Shown: positions 28,401-37,286 of the stretch, piece after piece
Layout: the number at the start of each line of letters is the position of its first letter
Position numbering within the stretch: the stretch's first letter is position 1
NCBI GenBank assembly: GCA_963709505.1
Contig: CAVPXC010000030.1
Location: forward strand, 8,434 to 72,433
Origin: CAVPXC01 sp963709505
GTDB taxonomy: Bacteria; Chloroflexota; Anaerolineae; JAAEKA01
Length of the DNA stretch: 64,000 bases
Direction of reading: 5' to 3'
Notes under the pieces: model-generated
Seen by the model: only the letters and a program-made list of their open reading frames with translations
Database searches by the model: none
What the model was told of the DNA's origin: nothing
Position numbers and translations under genes: made by a program

Positions 28401-30625
28401 TGGCCGCGGGACTGGGTGACAGGGTAAAGGTCCGAGCCAGGGCAGAGGCTGAGCAGTCGATCCCGACAGCCGTGCTCGTAAATGACACCGATGAGCTCGG
28501 AAGTCCCCCAGAGACCGAACTCCAGCAGCAAGAACCTTCCGTAGGCGAAGAATCTCGACTGCAGACGGCTATCCATGCCGCAGGCGCAGCCGCCGCCGGC
28601 GACGATGTGGCGCGCATCCAGGCTCAGAGTGACGTTGTCGATTTGCGATTCGATCATGACGTTCCGGTCGTTGCACACACGCCCGCAATTACATTTACTC
28701 CCCTGCCTCGGTCGGCCGTGCTCTCCGGCCTGCTTGCGGCTTTCTTTGTGGCGATGCTGGGCAATGTGGACGGCGGCGGACAGGTAGTGCGTAAGCTGGC
28801 AGAGCTGTCCACGGCGAGTTTTCAGAGCAACTTACCCGGCGTGCAGACGGCAGTCCGGGCGGCCGGCGGCTTGGCTGAGGTTCTGGGAGGCGCCAACCTG
28901 CCGTCATACAACTACTGGGATCCCAGCCGGGTGATCCCGTATACCATCAACGAGTTCCCATATTGGAGCTTCCTCTTCGCCGATCTCCACCCGCACATGA
29001 TCGGCATTGGCTTCACCGTGCTGTTCCTCGCTCTTGCGTACAACCTGCTGGCCGGCTGGGACCGCAAGCCAGAGCGGCCTGAACAGTCGGACGGCGTCGG
29101 TCGACGGATCGTTTACGCGCTGCGCATGCTGAGCGGAGACGGACTGTACGTAGTCATGGCCTTGACGCTCGGCGCGCTCGCGGTGATCAATACCTGGGAT
29201 CTGCCGACCTATTTCGGGCTGGCGATGCTCGTTTGGCTCGTGCGAGAATTCCGTTCCGGCCAGATGGCAGCTTCATGGCCCAGAACCCTGGTCCGAACGG
29301 TGATCTTTGGCATTGGCTTGGCCGCAGCATCGATTTTGCTGTATTTGCCGTTTTTCGCCCATTATGAGGCCCTGGCCAGCAGCGGTATCGGGATCAACAA
29401 AGTCGCAGATGACCTGGGCAAATGGCTCAACATGTGGGGCTTTCTCGGTTTTCTGGGGGCTAGCTTCGTGCTGGTGGAGCTGCGCCGCCGTGGGCAGGTC
29501 GAAACGCAGGAGGACGGCCCATCGAGCGGCTCCCCGCGTGATCCCGCTTTCCTTCGCTGGCTACGCGTTGCCCTCAACGGCGTTACCGATCTGGCCCGGT
29601 GGGTTGAGTTGACGCCTAGTCTGAGCGCTCGAGGCCTGGCCGCGATCGGATTGGCGCTGGGCCTGACCGCGCTGCTTTGGCTGACGGGCTGGCGGGTGCC
29701 GGCCATGCTTCTGCTGCCACTGCTGGGTGCTTTTGCGCTCCTTTGGCGCCGCAGAGCGTCGTCTGAACACCTTTTTGTGAGCACCTTGCTGTTTACTGCC
29801 TTCCTGGTGCTGATGGGTGTGGAGTTCATCTATCTCAAGGACCACCTGCAAGGCGGCGAGTGGCGGCGCATGAACACCCTGTTTAAGTTTTACATCCAGG
29901 TCTGGGTCATGTTGGCTCTGGGTGCGGCAGTCGCGTTGTCGGCAACCTGGCGCTTCGTTCAGGGCCGGTGGAAGCCGGTCTGGCGGGTGCTGTGGACGGG
30001 AACGTTCATCTATCTGTTGGTGCTGTCTCTGGTTTTTCTGGTTGCAGGCACGCGAGCGCGGCTGGACGATCGCTTCCCACCCGAAAACGGCCGGCCGGCA
30101 GTGGGCACGCTCGACGGCATGGCCTACATGTCAGCCGGCACGTACACCTGGCATCCTGACCCAGCCCTGGCGCCAAGTACCCAGATCGAGCTGAGCTACG
30201 ATTACGATGCTTTGCGCTGGTTGCTGGACAACGTTAAAGGAACGCCGGTGGTGGCCGAGGCGCTGATCGGATACTATCGCGAGGGCGGGTTGCGGGTGGC
30301 CAGTTTCACCGGCTTCCCGACCTTGTTGGGCTTCCATCAGGAGGGCGAGCAGCGCTACGGCTGGCAGACCGGTCAACGCCGCGGTCTGGCCGAGGAGTTC
30401 TGGCGAACTACGGATCCTGCTCGCGCTCGCGAGCTGATCGACGAACTAGGCATCGACATCATTTACGTCGGCCAGCTCGAGACCATCGTCACGCCACCCG
30501 AGTCACTGGCGAAGTTCCAGGCGATGGCCGAATCGGGAGATCTGAAGGTATTGTACAGCAACGACAAGGTCATCATCTATCAGGTTGCTCCCACCGCAGA
30601 CGAAGCGCCGGCAGGAGACGGCTAG
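25415..30625 (+). CDS. giant membrane protein: GT39-like module fused to Chlor_Arch_YYY (DUF2298) module
   Basis: This intact 1736-codon gene starts 7 bases after the 3D-domain gene. The N-terminal 470 residues look like a GT39/ArnT-type lipid-linked sugar transferase: one membrane helix, then HPDERSTV (residues 45-52, with the Asp-Glu pair in the first outer loop), YTYGHFPLYL and many helices. After a hydrophilic linker of about 120 residues, partly coded by tandem repeats, comes a single-helix and soluble part. From about residue 788 the DUF2298 module follows, with GGEKFMEFAFLNAILRS and INYYYFGHYQVALL, interrupted by a second hydrophilic insert (about 1005-1090). DUF2298 has no proven activity; the pairing suggests surface glycan transfer. 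Confidence 0.8.
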   Translation: MTTVSKTDESSGRRRLVLVILLLILLAAFTLRAFHVDWADGQLPHPDERSTVAFYAPSIHWPPEGVSPLNKRQSPLNPLWDINRQERRSYTYGHFPLYLLVSTANGVNKLAPLAEKLGVGADLVETLRTANGVPGFAFVGRTIMAISDTFTVLLVFLLADRIYGRRKGRWWVGLLAAAFSAFTVLQIQLSHFFAVDPISTTFTVLALYGAVRMSEDRSMRWSIVTGVGAGLAIGSKFSALPILAAPVVAGLLMGWHAHRSSTSIPGPSLARIAGLAVVALAVALVVFAVTSPFSVLDWDNFKHAVLIEQGAMVRGQADFPFTRQYRGTLPYIYFIEQNLRWGIGWPLGILAFGSLVWALAKLLFGKARDGEIILLSWIIPYFGLTGLFLAKFMRYMVPVVPLLMVLAAGLVAALWYGELWPRRIKHVIPPDEPLADPSADTAEQPAPIPTAGQSDQQQLFQASNESVPLVTAAVDQPELETAAPSAVQPEQSSASQDESGLLPATLQPATLPPSTLHPPPSTSHRPPATRWLAVAVAVAALLGAIFWSLAYVNGVYNATHPWIKASNWIYANIPDGSTIGWEQWDNSLPYDLPEPNSSRGRYQFADWGPFEEDTPEKYERLKEFLRRSDAIALSSNRIYGAVDNLPERYPLTNRYYQLLFDGKLGYELALEQANHPNLLGIDVNDEKADESFTLYDHARVLVFRKVRDLSDAEFDDVLGGSWQGAKPWDVGKPPLIQRLWLVFEPEEGSASAPKSEPGPGEGKSLLLDQPLDKQPVVQDFRWNSLASRSTPLAVLVWWLAISIIGWVAWPIGFTLFGNLRDRGYLLSRSLGWLLLGYLVWIAASLRIAENRLATIWVVLALIAALSFLLWRRQRPAMAAFWRAQKRFVLFGEGLFAASFLLFVAFRIANPDIWQPWNGGEKFMEFAFLNAILRSATFPPIDPYFAEGTINYYYFGHYQVALLAKLTGIWSSVAFNLAIPTVFALTIVNTFSLGANLAAGLGDRVKVRARAEAEQSIPTAVLVNDTDELGSPPETELQQQEPSVGEESRLQTAIHAAGAAAAGDDVARIQAQSDVVDLRFDHDVPVVAHTPAITFTPLPRSAVLSGLLAAFFVAMLGNVDGGGQVVRKLAELSTASFQSNLPGVQTAVRAAGGLAEVLGGANLPSYNYWDPSRVIPYTINEFPYWSFLFADLHPHMIGIGFTVLFLALAYNLLAGWDRKPERPEQSDGVGRRIVYALRMLSGDGLYVVMALTLGALAVINTWDLPTYFGLAMLVWLVREFRSGQMAASWPRTLVRTVIFGIGLAAASILLYLPFFAHYEALASSGIGINKVADDLGKWLNMWGFLGFLGASFVLVELRRRGQVETQEDGPSSGSPRDPAFLRWLRVALNGVTDLARWVELTPSLSARGLAAIGLALGLTALLWLTGWRVPAMLLLPLLGAFALLWRRRASSEHLFVSTLLFTAFLVLMGVEFIYLKDHLQGGEWRRMNTLFKFYIQVWVMLALGAAVALSATWRFVQGRWKPVWRVLWTGTFIYLLVLSLVFLVAGTRARLDDRFPPENGRPAVGTLDGMAYMSAGTYTWHPDPALAPSTQIELSYDYDALRWLLDNVKGTPVVAEALIGYYREGGLRVASFTGFPTLLGFHQEGEQRYGWQTGQRRGLAEEFWRTTDPARARELIDELGIDIIYVGQLETIVTPPESLAKFQAMAESGDLKVLYSNDKVIIYQVAPTADEAPAGDG
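26929..26992. repeat. heptamer tandem repeats inside the GT39-DUF2298 gene
   Basis: Units of CTGCAAC/CCTGCAA change into four units of ACCCTCC and then decay. They encode a Pro/Thr/His/Leu-rich piece of the linker between the two membrane modules. The CTGCAACC theme is the same as in the second DUF2298 gene at 34171-34380. Confidence 0.8.
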
Positions 30626-30730
30626 TGCGAGCCAGGGCGGAAGATGTGGCTCGAATGAGCGCTGTAATGGCAGCCACTCGCATGCATCTAAGACAGCGAA
30701 AAGACAGTATCCGCGAGGAGGGCAGCAACG

Positions 30731-31252
30731 ATTGACGCCTCGCAGTTTGCCGCAGCTTATCGGGACTACCTGCCCAAGGTCCTGAATTTCATCCGTTTGC
30801 GCGTGCCAGACGAGGGCGTGGCTGAGGATCTGACCGCCGCCACGTTCGAGCAGGCCTTTCGCAAGATCGGCCAATTGCGCAACGACGACGCTTTCGCCGG
30901 CTGGCTGTTTCGCATCGCCCGCAACGAGATTGGCCAGTACTATCGGCGGCGTCGACCACGTATGCACGAGGGCCAAGGCAGCCTGGACGATCTGCTGGAT
31001 CTGCCCGACCGGACCGAGTCGCCGTTTGAGGCCGCAGCGCGGCGCGAGCAGCTTGCCGGCGTGCTCGAAGCCATCGCCGGCCTGACGCCTCGGGAGCAGG
31101 AGATCATCGCTCTGCGCTTCGTAGGTGGACTCACCAACCACGAGATCGGCCGGGCTATGGATTTGAGCGACAGCAACGCGGGCGTGATCCTGTTTCGGGC
31201 CATTCGCAAGGTGCGCGATCGGCTCGGTATCGACGCTGAAAGAGAGCCATGA
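30731..31252 (+). CDS. ECF-type RNA polymerase sigma factor, apparent ATT start
   Basis: Region 2 (FAAAYRDYLPKVLNFIRLRV with DLTAATFEQAFRKI and GWLFRIARNEIGQYYRRRR) and region 4 (LTPREQEIIALRFVGGLTNHEIGRAM) are clear, giving about 173 residues. No ATG, GTG or TTG in frame precedes the conserved part, and the frame is closed at 30689. The only codon with a good ribosome site (GAGGAGGG, eight bases upstream) is an ATT at 30731. Either the gene uses this rare start or a base is misread. The stop overlaps the downstream anti-sigma start (ATGA), so the pair is coupled. It likely controls envelope or glycan genes around it. Confidence 0.85.
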   Translation: MDASQFAAAYRDYLPKVLNFIRLRVPDEGVAEDLTAATFEQAFRKIGQLRNDDAFAGWLFRIARNEIGQYYRRRRPRMHEGQGSLDDLLDLPDRTESPFEAAARREQLAGVLEAIAGLTPREQEIIALRFVGGLTNHEIGRAMDLSDSNAGVILFRAIRKVRDRLGIDAEREP

Positions 31253-32147
31253 ACGAACGCGATGCCGCCAGGCAGTTGAGTGAGGTATTTGGATCAACTC
31301 GTCTCGAAGCCGCGGCTCTGCTGGCGCCGACCCAGCAGGCCGGCCTGCGACGCCTGTTCCGCTCGATTCGGGGACGAGTCAAGCCATTGCCAGGCTGTCT
31401 GCCCTGCCTGTCTTGTTGCCTGCGCCTGATGCCGCCTTCGAGCAGCGGGTTTGGCAGCGTGTGCGGGCGGTTGACCAGGCTGGAGGCCAGGGCAAGCGCC
31501 TGCCACTTGCTCTGCCTGCAACTTCCAGCTTTCGTCTGCGTTTTCTCGCACCGTTCGCCATCCTGGCAGTGGCCCTGCTCCTGCTCCTACCCGGCCCGCG
31601 CACCGCGGTCGGCAATTGGATGGCGCGTATCCGACTTGGCCGAGTCGATCTTGTCTTGGCGCCTGAGCCGACGCCTCGTTCGGTATTGGTTGCCAGCAGC
31701 CAGCATTTTGCTTCTCTCGGCGAGGCGGAACAAGCGGCGGGCTTCCATGTGCTGGCGCCGGCCTATTTGCCCGCGGGGTACGACCTGACGGGTGTACAGA
31801 GCGTTAGTTACGAACAATTGCCGGTGTGGATGCGGCCGTTGTACGTCGAAAGCACCTACCGACCGGAGCGCGCCAAGCCGGAGCAGGTCTATGCGCTGTT
31901 GCGACAGTTCAATGCCCGGCAAGCCGGCGGCGTGCAGATCGGTGAGATCGAATACCAATCGCAAGACATTCGCAGCACGCGTGCGCTCACACTGTCGCAC
32001 GGCGCGCCTGCCGTCCTGCTGGAGTTTCGCCAGCCTGATCCCTCGCTGCGCGAGCTGATCTGGGAACACGACGGGATGACCCTCGAGCTATGGAGCGCAA
32101 CGCTGTCCGAGGATGATCTCGTGCATGTCGCAGAGTTGTTGCGTTAA
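31249..32147 (+). CDS. putative membrane anti-sigma factor (frameshifted)
   Basis: The gene overlaps the sigma gene by four bases. The N-terminal about 45 residues (MNERDAARQLSEVFGSTR) are cytosolic and lack a clear zinc-finger HxxxCxxC. A frame change near 31380 joins them to LPVLLPAPDAAFEQRVWQRV, followed by one membrane helix (FLAPFAILAVALLLLL). An outer domain then resembles the DUF4367 sensor domains of anti-sigma proteins (FHVLAPAYLPAGYDL, VLLEFRQPD). Position and topology argue for an anti-sigma factor holding the ECF sigma at the membrane. The ligand is unknown. Confidence 0.7.
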
Positions 32148-32168
32148 TCGCCAATCGGACCTTCGATT

Positions 32169-32241
32169 GGACCGTTTGCGGAAAAAGGTCCGATCTTGGA
32201 TCAACATCAGATCGGACCGTTTTTCCGCAAAAGGTCCGATC
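32169..32241. repeat. composite palindrome, same family as at 12.5 kb
   Basis: Arms 32169-32195 and 32210-32241 are inverted copies (GGACCGTTT...AAAGGTCC). The core is TTTGCGGAAAA in one and TTTTTCCGCAAAA in the other. Like the 12.5 kb element it consists of two opposed half-palindromes around a short spacer. It lies between the anti-sigma gene and the DUF2298 gene. Confidence 0.8.
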
Positions 32242-32270
32242 TCAGATTGATCTCAGATTCGCAGAGCTTC

Positions 32271-35102
32271 ATGATAGACGTCCTTCGCTTTTGGCTGATC
32301 GTACAACTCTTCGCGCTGGCAGCCTTGCCGTTGGCCTGGCGGTTGCTTGATGCCTTGCCGAGCCGCGGCTACGTCCTTGCCAAGCCGCTTGGCCTGCTCT
32401 TGGTAACCTACCTCCTATGGATGGGAGGCAGCTTTGGCCTGCTCCGCAACAGCGTCGGCGGCATCTTGCTATGCTGGCTGTTGGTGCTGGCCCTGTCGCT
32501 GTGGGTGGGCCGGGACGGCTTGCGCAAGCGCGTGTCAGCTTCCGCGCAAGAGGCGGGGAGGCCACTCATCGCCTGGCTGCGTAAACACTGGCGTCTGGTG
32601 GTCGCAACCGAGGTCCTCTTCTTGGTGGCCCTCGTTTTCTGGGCTTTCGTGCGCAGCTATAGCCCGGAGATCACCACGGCCGGCGGCGAGAAGTTCATGG
32701 AGCTGACCTTTCTCAACGGTATTCTGCGCAGCGACCGCTTTCCGCCGTTAGACCCGTGGCTTTCGGGCTACGCAATCAGCTACTACTACTTTGGCTACAT
32801 CATGCTGGCCACACTGACGCAGTTGAGCGGCCTGGCCCCGAGCGTCGCTTTTAATGTTGGCCTAGCCACTTGGTTCGCGCTGACCCTGACGGCGGCCTTT
32901 GGTGTGACCTTCGACATGGTGGCGGCTCTGTTGCGTTCACCGTCCGTGCGTGGATCTTTGGAACAGGCGCGGCAACGAGTCGACAGCGGCGCTGCGCTGG
33001 CAGGCGGCATACTGGGCGCGCTGTTTGTGGCCGTCGTCAGCAACCTGGAAGGCTTTCTCGAGTTCGATGCAAGGCCTCGGGGTGGGATCCCTGGCCTTCT
33101 GGCGCTGGTTGGATATCAAGGATCTCAATTGCCTGGACGGTCCGGCCTATACAGTGCAGGTCGCCAACTGTCCGCAAGCCGCCGGCATCATGCCGGAGCG
33201 CTTCTTCTGGTGGTGGCGCGCCAGCCGGGTCATCACCGACCGGGACCTCTTGGGTAATGCTGTCGAGGTCATTGACGAGTTTCCCTTCTTCAGCTTCCTG
33301 CTGGGCGACATGCACCCGCACGTGTTGGGATTGCCTTTTGTGTTGTTGGCAGTGGGGCTGGCGTTAGCACTGCTGTTGGGGGTCAGGTCACAGGTGGCAG
33401 GTGGCACGAAGTCCCGCAGCGGAGCGGAGTGGAAGTTGCCAGGGGAAGGTGACGAGGGACGCGATGGCGGTGTGGTGGTTGCCAGGGCAAGCACCTTGGT
33501 AGCCGGCTGGGTAGGGCTATTTCCGCTCGGCTGGGTGGGTATTGCCGTATATGCACTATGTTTGGGTGGACTTGGTTTCCTGAACACCTGGGACTTCCCA
33601 ATCTACCTCTTTTTGATCATGCTGGTGATGGGCGTCAGGCTGGCGTGGGAACAGGGCGGTTTGAGCTGGGGCGTGGCGGGCCGGGCTATGGCAGGCGCTG
33701 TGGCTCTCGGCCTGTTGGGTGCCCTGCTCTACTTGCCCTTTTACGCCGGTTTTCAATCGCAGGCCGGCGGAATCCTGCCCAACTTCCTCTTTGGTACCCG
33801 GCTATCGCAGTTCTTTGTCATGTTTGGCCCGCTGCTGGTCGCCGTACTCTTTCTGCTGATCGCGCTCAGCACACGAGGCGGGATCAGTCTCAAGGGCTTT
33901 CTGGGATTCTTTGCGGCATCGATCCTTCTGCCGATTGCGTTTTTGGCCATGGTGCTGGTGGCCGGCCTCCTAACCCCTGGCGGGCAGGATCTTATTTCTC
34001 GTCTTCGGGATCTGCCAATGGTGCAGCAAGCAGGCGCAGCCAGTTTTGGCCAACTTGCTTTGGAAGTTGCCAAGATCCGCCTGGGCAGTCCCTTTGCCTA
34101 CATCGTTCTCGCCGCGCTGCTGGCCTGGGTCCTGGCCCTGCTTGCCAAACGCCTTAGCAGCCCTGCCGACTTGCAACCTGCAACTTCGCAACCTACCGAC
34201 GTGCAACCTGCCGACTCACCTCACCCCCACGTGCAACCTGACCGACCTGCAACCTGCAACTTCGCAACCTACCGACGTGCAACCTGCCGACCTGCAACCT
34301 GCAACTTCGCAACCTACCGACGTGCAACCTGCCGACCTGCGACCTGCAACTCCGCAACCTGCACCTCCGCAACCCGCCACCTTCGCCCTCCTCGCCCTAC
34401 TGACCGCCCTGCTGCTGGTCTTCAGCGTCGAGTTCGTCTATCTGCGCGACACATTCGGCACCCGCATGAACACGGTGTTCAAGTTCTATTTCCAGGCCTG
34501 GGTGCTGATGGCTGTCGTGGCGGCCTTTGCGGTGGTGTATCTGGCCAAATACGCCGGGCGAGCGCTTCGCTGGGTGAGCCTGCCGGTTATTGCCTTGGTG
34601 GTGATTGCGGGCCTCTTCTACCCGGTATTTGGCACCATCACGCGCGCCGAGCGTTTCAAGACGACGCCCACTTTGGACGGCACGGCCTATCTGACGCCCC
34701 AGAACGGCGGTGACGCCGCAGCAATTGCCTGGCTCCGCCAGAATGTACCGGGTGTGGCCACCATTCTTGAAGCGAGCGGTGGTTCCTATAGCTACGCCGG
34801 CCGTATCTCAGCTCAAACCGGCTTGCCTACCCTGCTCGGCTGGGATGGACACGAGCTCCAATGGCGGGGCAATACGATCGAGCAAGACAAGCGTCGCCCC
34901 GACATTGAGCGCATCTACCGTTACGCCACCGGCAACGAGCTGCGCCAGTCTGCTTGACCGCTGGCAGATCGACTACCTGATTGTCGGCGACCTCGAACGG
35001 CAAACCTTCGGCGTGACGCCGCAGTCCGAGGCTCGTTTGGCCCAGGTGATGGACCTGGTGTATGATGCCGAAGGCGTGCGCATCTATCGGCGCCGCGGCT
35101 AG
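32271..35102 (+). CDS. Chlor_Arch_YYY (DUF2298) membrane protein (three frameshifts)
   Basis: From ATG 32271 the protein parallels the C-terminal half of the 25.4 kb fusion: several helices, then GGEKFMELTFLNGILRS, YAISYYYFGYIMLATLTQL, and after a break near 33075 the FPFFSFLLGDMHPHVLGLP loop. Frame breaks lie near 33075, 34240 and 34955; joined, about 940 residues. It lacks the GT39 half. The last part has FVYLRDTFGTRMNTVFKFYFQAW and a soluble end (TLDGTAYL, VATILEASGGSYSYAGRIS, VYDAEGVRIYRRRG) like the fusion's end. One break falls inside its tandem-repeat linker, where sequencing or assembly is most error-prone. Enzymatic role unproven. Confidence 0.78.
33381..33408. repeat. heptamer repeat inside DUF2298 gene
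   Basis: Units CAGGTCA, CAGGTGG and CAGGTGG, in a segment coding for the hydrophilic loop VRSQVAGGTKSRSGAEW between two helices. Confidence 0.6.
34171..34380. repeat. 45-bp higher-order repeat built of CTGCAAC-type heptamers, inside DUF2298 gene
   Basis: In the correct frame it encodes a 15-residue unit LQPATSQPTDVQPAD, present two full times plus degenerate copies before and after. It forms a Pro/Gln/Thr linker between two membrane domains. Sub-units CGACCTG, CAACCTG and CAACTTC show that it grew from a 7-base repeat. The frame break near 34240 lies within it. Confidence 0.85.
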
Positions 35103-35167
35103 TCCCGCAGGTCCTGACCTGAGAACCGCGGACTGGCGAAGGCGCGGACCGGAAGCACCCGCAGGTT

Positions 35168-35200
35168 TTCATCCACGGTTGCCGAAGGGACCCAGCACAT
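35168..35200. repeat. dispersed repeat, second copy near 52075
   Basis: TTCATCCACGGTTGCC followed by AGGGA and CCAGC-CATG occurs here and at 52075-52107 with few differences, both times beside palindromes. It has no coding sense. Confidence 0.5.
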
Positions 35201-35216
35201 GAGCGGCTGTCCTGAA

Positions 35217-35284
35217 AATGTAGGGCAAATTGCCAATTTGCCTGCCGGGACTCCAGAGAGCAAATTGGCACTTTGCCCTACATT
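35217..35284. repeat. inverted repeat, 25-base arms
   Basis: AATGTAGGGCAAATTGCCAA... (35217-35241) is matched by its near-exact reverse complement at 35260-35284. The sequence is AT-richer than its surroundings. It lies in the 280-base gap between DUF2298 and the next membrane protein, where no gene is seen. Confidence 0.8.
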
Positions 35285-35326
35285 ATCATCGGCCGTCGCG
35301 CCACCCGCGGCATGAAAAACTAGCCT

Positions 35327-35366
35327 GAGAATGTGGCGCAAATTGCCGAATTTGCGCCACATTCTC
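35327..35366. repeat. 18-bp hairpin related to the preceding inverted repeat
   Basis: GAGAATGTGGCGCAAATT, a 4-base loop, and its reverse complement. The AATGT-G-GCAAATTG theme is shared with 35217-35241, so the two are diverged copies of one element in tandem, 17 bases before the next start codon. Confidence 0.85.
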
Positions 35367-35382
35367 AACCGAAAATGTAACC

Positions 35383-37167
35383 ATGACCACCACCATCTCA
35401 ACCACAGAGTCACCTCCAACTCGCGCCGCGATCCTTCAGTGGCTGACGATCGAACGTGCAGCCTATGTCGCCATTGGCCTTCTAGCCTTGGTCGTGCGCC
35501 TGGTCGGGCTAGGGCAGCCGCCGATGGCGCCCGGCGAGGCCGCCCAGGCTATGGCCGCGCTTGACCTGATCGGGCATACAGGTTCGCTGTCGGCTGTGGG
35601 GACCAGTCCGCTGCTGCTCAGCCTGCACGCGCTGACTTTCCTGGTCACGCACTCCAGCGAAGCTGCAGCCCGTGCTTGGCCAGCCCTGGCTGGCACGCTG
35701 CTGGTGCTGCTCGCCTACGGACTGCGCGAGGAGCTTGGCCGGCTAGGCGCGTTATTCGCCGCCTTGCTCCTGGCCGTGTCTTCGTCCTTGGTTTTCTGGA
35801 GCCGCAGCGCCACCGGCGAGAGCTTTACCTTGCTGGCAGCGATGGCCCTGATTGTCGGCCTGGCCGGTTGGCGCCGAAATCCGGCGGCGTTTGCCCGCTG
35901 GGCCATCTGGCTGGCCGTGGCGTTGGCGCTGCTGCTGTTGTCAGCGCCGGCTGCCTATGCCGTCCTGGTGCTGATCGCACCATTGGCCGTGTTGGCCCTT
36001 TGGCCCTCCCTGGCGCCGGGCGAGACTCTGCGCGCAACCGCGCAGAGTTTCAATGCGGCGCTGATAGCTTTTGTCGCGCTGCTGCTGCTCGGCGCCACGG
36101 CCATGTTTTTCAACCCGAGCGGCCTGGCCGCGCTGGCAGACTTGCCGGCAACCTGGCTGGGGCAGTTTGCGCGCAGCGCCGGCTCCAGCCCGCTGTGGCT
36201 TCTGGCGCTCCTGTGCCTCCGCGAGCCGTTGATCGTCGCCACCGGCCTGGCCGGGCTCGTGCTCGGTCTGCGCCGCAGGAGTTGGTTGGCGCATGGGCTG
36301 GGCTTCTGGCTGGCGCTGGGTGTGCTCTTATTGCTCGTGCGAGCTGGCCGCGGCCCGATTGACCTGGCCTTGCTGGTGCTCCCGCTCGCGCTGTTGGGTG
36401 GAGGTGCACTGGCTGCGCTGTTCGAGGCCTTACGGCTGGACAGCGCCGACGAGAGGTCCGAGGCGGCGGTCCTGTTTGTCGCCGGCGTTGCGCTAATCGG
36501 CTCGACAGCTGTTTGGCTCGCGACCTGGGTGTCCTCGTGGACCCCGCAGCCGCAGACGGCCTTTTTGCTGAGCGCAGGTATTGCGCTGCTTGTGCTGGGC
36601 GGCTTGCTCGCAGCATATGCGGTGATCTTCGGTGGCAAGCTTACCGTGAAGATCGGCTTAGTGCTTCTGCTTGTGATGGTAGCTTTGCCCGCGTTGCGTG
36701 CCACTATGGAGATGAGCCACAACCGGGATAGGCTCCGCTGGGGATCATTTCTCAACACCACCGGCGCCACCGACGGCCGCGAGCTTTCGGCCAATCTCGC
36801 TCGCCTCGCCTCGCAGCGCGGTGGCGATTTACAGGACCTGCAGGTCGCCTTGATCGCGCCTCCGGGCGGCGCGCCGTCGCCTGTGCTTCGCTGGTTGGCG
36901 CGCGACGCCCAGGTACGCCAGACAGGTGGGATTGCTGTCGAGGATACGGCGGACAGTGTCCAGGACGACGCGATCTACATTAGCCTTGCCGACGATGCGC
37001 CGCCTCAGGCTGAGGGCTACAGCGGACGCAGCTATCGCATTGCCCAAACCTGGACCCCGGACGGACTGCGCGGTAAGGCGCTCTGGAGCTGGCTGCTCTA
37101 TGGCCATGTCGACGCACTGGACGGTGAGCAGCGGGCGATCGTTTGGATGCGGGCGGACGGTGAATGA
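35383..37167 (+). CDS. GT39-like polytopic membrane protein
   Basis: The 594-residue protein has about twelve hydrophobic segments and the layout of a PMT/ArnT-type transferase (helix, outer loop, helices, soluble C-terminal domain from about residue 445). Its first outer loop reads PPMAPGEAAQAM. The usual Asp-Glu pair seen in its neighbours (HPDE, SHDE) is replaced by Gly-Glu, so catalysis may be lost or altered. The C-terminal domain (SGRSYRIAQTW) is small and acidic. It sits between DUF2298 and the Agl23-like gene, on the same strand. Confidence 0.7.
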   Translation: MTTTISTTESPPTRAAILQWLTIERAAYVAIGLLALVVRLVGLGQPPMAPGEAAQAMAALDLIGHTGSLSAVGTSPLLLSLHALTFLVTHSSEAAARAWPALAGTLLVLLAYGLREELGRLGALFAALLLAVSSSLVFWSRSATGESFTLLAAMALIVGLAGWRRNPAAFARWAIWLAVALALLLLSAPAAYAVLVLIAPLAVLALWPSLAPGETLRATAQSFNAALIAFVALLLLGATAMFFNPSGLAALADLPATWLGQFARSAGSSPLWLLALLCLREPLIVATGLAGLVLGLRRRSWLAHGLGFWLALGVLLLLVRAGRGPIDLALLVLPLALLGGGALAALFEALRLDSADERSEAAVLFVAGVALIGSTAVWLATWVSSWTPQPQTAFLLSAGIALLVLGGLLAAYAVIFGGKLTVKIGLVLLLVMVALPALRATMEMSHNRDRLRWGSFLNTTGATDGRELSANLARLASQRGGDLQDLQVALIAPPGGAPSPVLRWLARDAQVRQTGGIAVEDTADSVQDDAIYISLADDAPPQAEGYSGRSYRIAQTWTPDGLRGKALWSWLLYGHVDALDGEQRAIVWMRADGE

Positions 37168-37286
37168 CGGCGAATGCGGTGGATATCACAGCGAATGCCG
37201 AATGAAACATAATCGATCGAAGTCTGGAGTTAATGATTTGTTCAGACGGCACCGGCTAGGAAACCAGAAACTGGAAAATCTCTCAA

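Noticed and set aside
34171..34380. Possible CRISPR array
   Set aside because: Repeats are direct tandem copies without unique spacers of constant length and they are translated in frame as part of a membrane protein.
35715..36794. Long minus-strand ORFs opposite the GT39-like gene
   Set aside because: They are composition shadows of a GC-rich alanine/leucine gene, with low-complexity Arg/Pro/Ser translation.
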